The translations under genes and the position numbers were made by a program. 64,000 bases of DNA from the NCBI RefSeq assembly GCF_018555685.1, contig NZ_JAFLWW010000001.1, forward strand, positions 186,001-250,000, given 5' to 3'. Shown in pieces: positions 62,132 through 64,000 of this stretch; positions within the stretch are counted from its first letter, which is position 1; every line of letters begins with the position of its first letter. The stretch is from Aminobacter anthyllidis (GTDB lineage Bacteria; Pseudomonadota; Alphaproteobacteria; Rhizobiales; Rhizobiaceae). The notes beneath the pieces are model-generated. The model was not told the DNA's origin. It was given only the letters and a program-made list of their open reading frames with translations, and made no database searches.

Positions 62132-63972
62132 TCCGCCGCCTCGCGCACCGTAGCACGTGCCGCATCGAGCTCGATGGTGAACAAGGCGCCGCCTTCCGGG
62201 TGATTCAAGATACCAAGACTTCCGCCGAAGTCCTTGACGATATTATAGGAAATGGAAAGCCCGAGGCCTAGCCCCTTGCCGACGCCCTTGGTCGAGAAGA
62301 ATGGATCGAAGATACGCTCGGCGATCGCCGCCGGTACGCCGGGGCCATGGTCGCGGACTGATATGGTGACCTTGGAGCCCTTGCGCCGCGCGGCAAGCTC
62401 GATGCGCCGGTCGGGCAGGCCTTCAACGGCGTCGGCGGCGTTGGTGATGATGTTGACCAGCACCTGCTGCAGCCGCACCGAGCCGGCCTTGACCGCAAGC
62501 GGGGCCGGGCCGAGGTCGACGACCAGCGCGGCGTCCGCCGCCTTGAGCCGCCAGGCGACGATTTCCTGGGTATCGTGCACCACCTCGGCAAGGTCGATCG
62601 CTCCGAGCTTCTCGTTTGGCTTGCGCGCGAAGTTCCTGAGGTGCCGGCTGATCGAGGCCATGCGGTCGGCGAGGCTGGAGATGCGCGAGACATTGTCGCG
62701 GGCCTCGGCGACGCGGTCGCGGTCGATCAGCGTCGCCGCGTTTTCGGCATAGGTCTTCACCGCGGCGAGCGGCTGGTTGAACTCGTGCGACAGTGCTGCC
62801 GACATCTGGCCAAGGGCGGCGAGCTTGCCGGCCTGGATCAGGTCGGCCTGGGTCTGGCGCAACTGCTGCTCGGCGGTGCGGCGCTCGGCGACCTCGGTTT
62901 CCAGCCGGCTGTTGACCAGAGCGAGGTCGGCGGTGCGCTCATCGACCCGGCGTTCGAGTTCGACTTGCGCGCTCTGCTGCATCTGCATGCGTTCGGCAAG
63001 GCGGGCGCGGCGCTGCAGGACGATGGCGCCGCCGAGCGCGGCGAGGCCGAGCGCCAGCAGCGCCGAGATGACCGCGGTCAGCGCCTGCGCATGGGCCGAT
63101 GCGGTGTCCGCCAGGACGCGTACTGTCCAGCGCGCCTCGGGCATCTCTTCGGCCAGTTCGAGGAACTCGCGCGACTTGCCGTCCTCGGTGATGCGCAGCA
63201 ACGGCTGGCCGTCCTCAGCGGCGCTTCGTGTCACCGGCAGTTCGCGCAGCATGGCATCGGCATAGCGGCGCGAGGTCTCGGTGCGGGCGCGCCGCTCATC
63301 GGTCAGCGGCGTGAGGCTGGCGTAGAGCCAGTCGGGACGGCCGCTCATGAAGATGATGCCTTCGGGGTCGGTGACGATGATTTCGAGGTCGCCGCCCTTC
63401 CACGATGCTTCGATGGCGTCGATGTCGACCTTGAAGACGACCACGCCGCGAATCTCCATGCCGACGCGGATCGGCGAGGAGAAATAGTAGCCACGCTTGA
63501 GCGAGGTCGTGCCGAGTGCGAAGAAGCGCCCGAGATTGCCGCGGATGGCATCCTGGTAGTAGGGCCGGTAGGAGAAGTTCTCGCCGACAAAGCTGATCGG
63601 CAGGTCATGGTTGGAGGCTGCGATCGTGTCGCCGCCGGGAATCAAAACGTAAATGTCGGAAGACTTCAGCAGCGCATTGATTTCCTTGAGGTAATCGTTG
63701 GCGCGCGCGCGCAGCACCGGATTGTCCGGATCGCTGACCAGTTCCTTGATGTCGTCGTGGTCGGCGATAAGTTCGGGCAAGGGCTCGAAGCGGTTCATCT
63801 GGCCGGCAAGCGCTGCCACGGCGAGCCTGAGCGTGGTCTGGCCGCGCGCCGCCGCCTCGTCGAGATAGACGCGATTGGCGAAGGCGCCACCGAAAAAGGC
63901 GATCGCCGCGGCCAGCACCGCGACCGCGATGCCGGGCCATAGCCAACGTCGTCCTTCGAAAAACTGCGGCAT
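62128..63972 (-). CDS. dctB: DctB-type C4-dicarboxylate/carboxylate sensor histidine kinase
   Basis: This 614-residue kinase has an N-terminal helix (IAVAVLAAAIAFFGGAFANR), a periplasmic double-PAS/CACHE sensor domain (~40-300, with RPYYQDAIRGNLGRFFALGT), a second helix near 315 (AVISALLALGLAALGGAIVL), a coiled coil, the H-box ALSHEFNQPLAAVKTYAEN (~residue 393) and an ATPase domain (NIITNAADAVEG, DHGPGVP, GKGLGLGLSIS). It should sense external carboxylate and phosphorylate DctD. Confidence 0.95.
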   Translation of the reverse strand: MPQFFEGRRWLWPGIAVAVLAAAIAFFGGAFANRVYLDEAAARGQTTLRLAVAALAGQMNRFEPLPELIADHDDIKELVSDPDNPVLRARANDYLKEINALLKSSDIYVLIPGGDTIAASNHDLPISFVGENFSYRPYYQDAIRGNLGRFFALGTTSLKRGYYFSSPIRVGMEIRGVVVFKVDIDAIEASWKGGDLEIIVTDPEGIIFMSGRPDWLYASLTPLTDERRARTETSRRYADAMLRELPVTRSAAEDGQPLLRITEDGKSREFLELAEEMPEARWTVRVLADTASAHAQALTAVISALLALGLAALGGAIVLQRRARLAERMQMQQSAQVELERRVDERTADLALVNSRLETEVAERRTAEQQLRQTQADLIQAGKLAALGQMSAALSHEFNQPLAAVKTYAENAATLIDRDRVAEARDNVSRISSLADRMASISRHLRNFARKPNEKLGAIDLAEVVHDTQEIVAWRLKAADAALVVDLGPAPLAVKAGSVRLQQVLVNIITNAADAVEGLPDRRIELAARRKGSKVTISVRDHGPGVPAAIAERIFDPFFSTKGVGKGLGLGLSISYNIVKDFGGSLGILNHPEGGALFTIELDAARATVREAAE

Positions 63973-64000
63973 CGATGCGCCCGAACCTGTTTGATGCCGC

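Overview
The window is about 64 kb of high-GC chromosomal DNA from a member of the Rhizobiales. It is most like the Mesorhizobium/Aminobacter group (Phyllobacteriaceae). This placement rests on protein resemblance and gene content, not on a database search. Supporting traits are a DUF1476 zeta-type ATPase inhibitor, DUF1127 and DUF982 small proteins, a DctB/DctD pair, a large class II (B12-dependent) ribonucleotide reductase preceded by an NrdR box, minCDE, and many paired inverted 'RIME-like' intergenic repeats with CTCCCC/GGGGAG cores. I see no prophage, integrase, complete insertion sequence or CRISPR array. Most long ORFs not listed here are antisense or out-of-frame shadows of GC-rich genes.

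Layout. 1-9.6 kb: a MocR regulator running off the left edge, a DUF1127 protein, and purine genes on the minus strand (purC, purS, a coiled-coil protein, purQ, and purB further right), interleaved with the zeta inhibitor, an HpcH/HpaI aldolase, a small hydrolase, a GNAT enzyme, a VOC protein and a monooxygenase-fold protein. 9.6-13 kb: membrane and secreted proteins, a P1-family self-processing peptidase and a periplasmic binding protein. 13.2-18.9 kb: a plus-strand cluster of flavin reductase, CoxD-like AAA ATPase, CoxE-like vWA protein, two XdhC-type proteins and a MoeA-like/MobA-like fusion. This is the maturation kit of a molybdenum hydroxylase, without the enzyme itself. 19-27.7 kb: hydrolases, small regulatory-looking proteins, a candidate small RNA and a gene-poor, repeat-rich stretch. 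27.9-31.2 kb: a very large autotransporter whose passenger is an endonuclease/exonuclease/phosphatase domain. 31.4-40 kb: an NlpC/P60-like protein, an AT-rich spacer, a LysR/YeiH pair, an SGNH hydrolase, a broken glycosyltransferase-like gene, an EamA transporter, an aldehyde dehydrogenase and a YhhN protein. 40-49.5 kb: minCDE, a thioesterase, a lipoprotein, RidA, nrdJ and a Nudix hydrolase. 49.6-57.2 kb: gpt, a universal stress protein with a FixK-like box and tandem half-sites, a MoCF protein, wrbA, hydrolases, DUF982/DUF2188 proteins, tRNA-Leu(UAA) and small proteins. 57.3-64 kb: tctA, tctB, tctC, dctD and dctB, all on the minus strand.

How the genes work together. The right end reads as one regulatory circuit. 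The DctB sensor kinase and DctD sigma-54 activator lie directly upstream of a tripartite tricarboxylate (TTT) transporter. The dctD-tctC spacer carries a palindrome resembling DctD binding sites. This DctD has GAFAGA where the family has GAFTGA. The Cox-like cluster presumably matures a molybdenum enzyme encoded elsewhere.

The strongest candidates for something little described are the nuclease/phosphatase autotransporter, the DctBD-TctCBA unit with its altered GAFTGA motif, the structured RNA near 21.5 kb with no host gene, and the TTGAT half-site array upstream of the stress protein gene.
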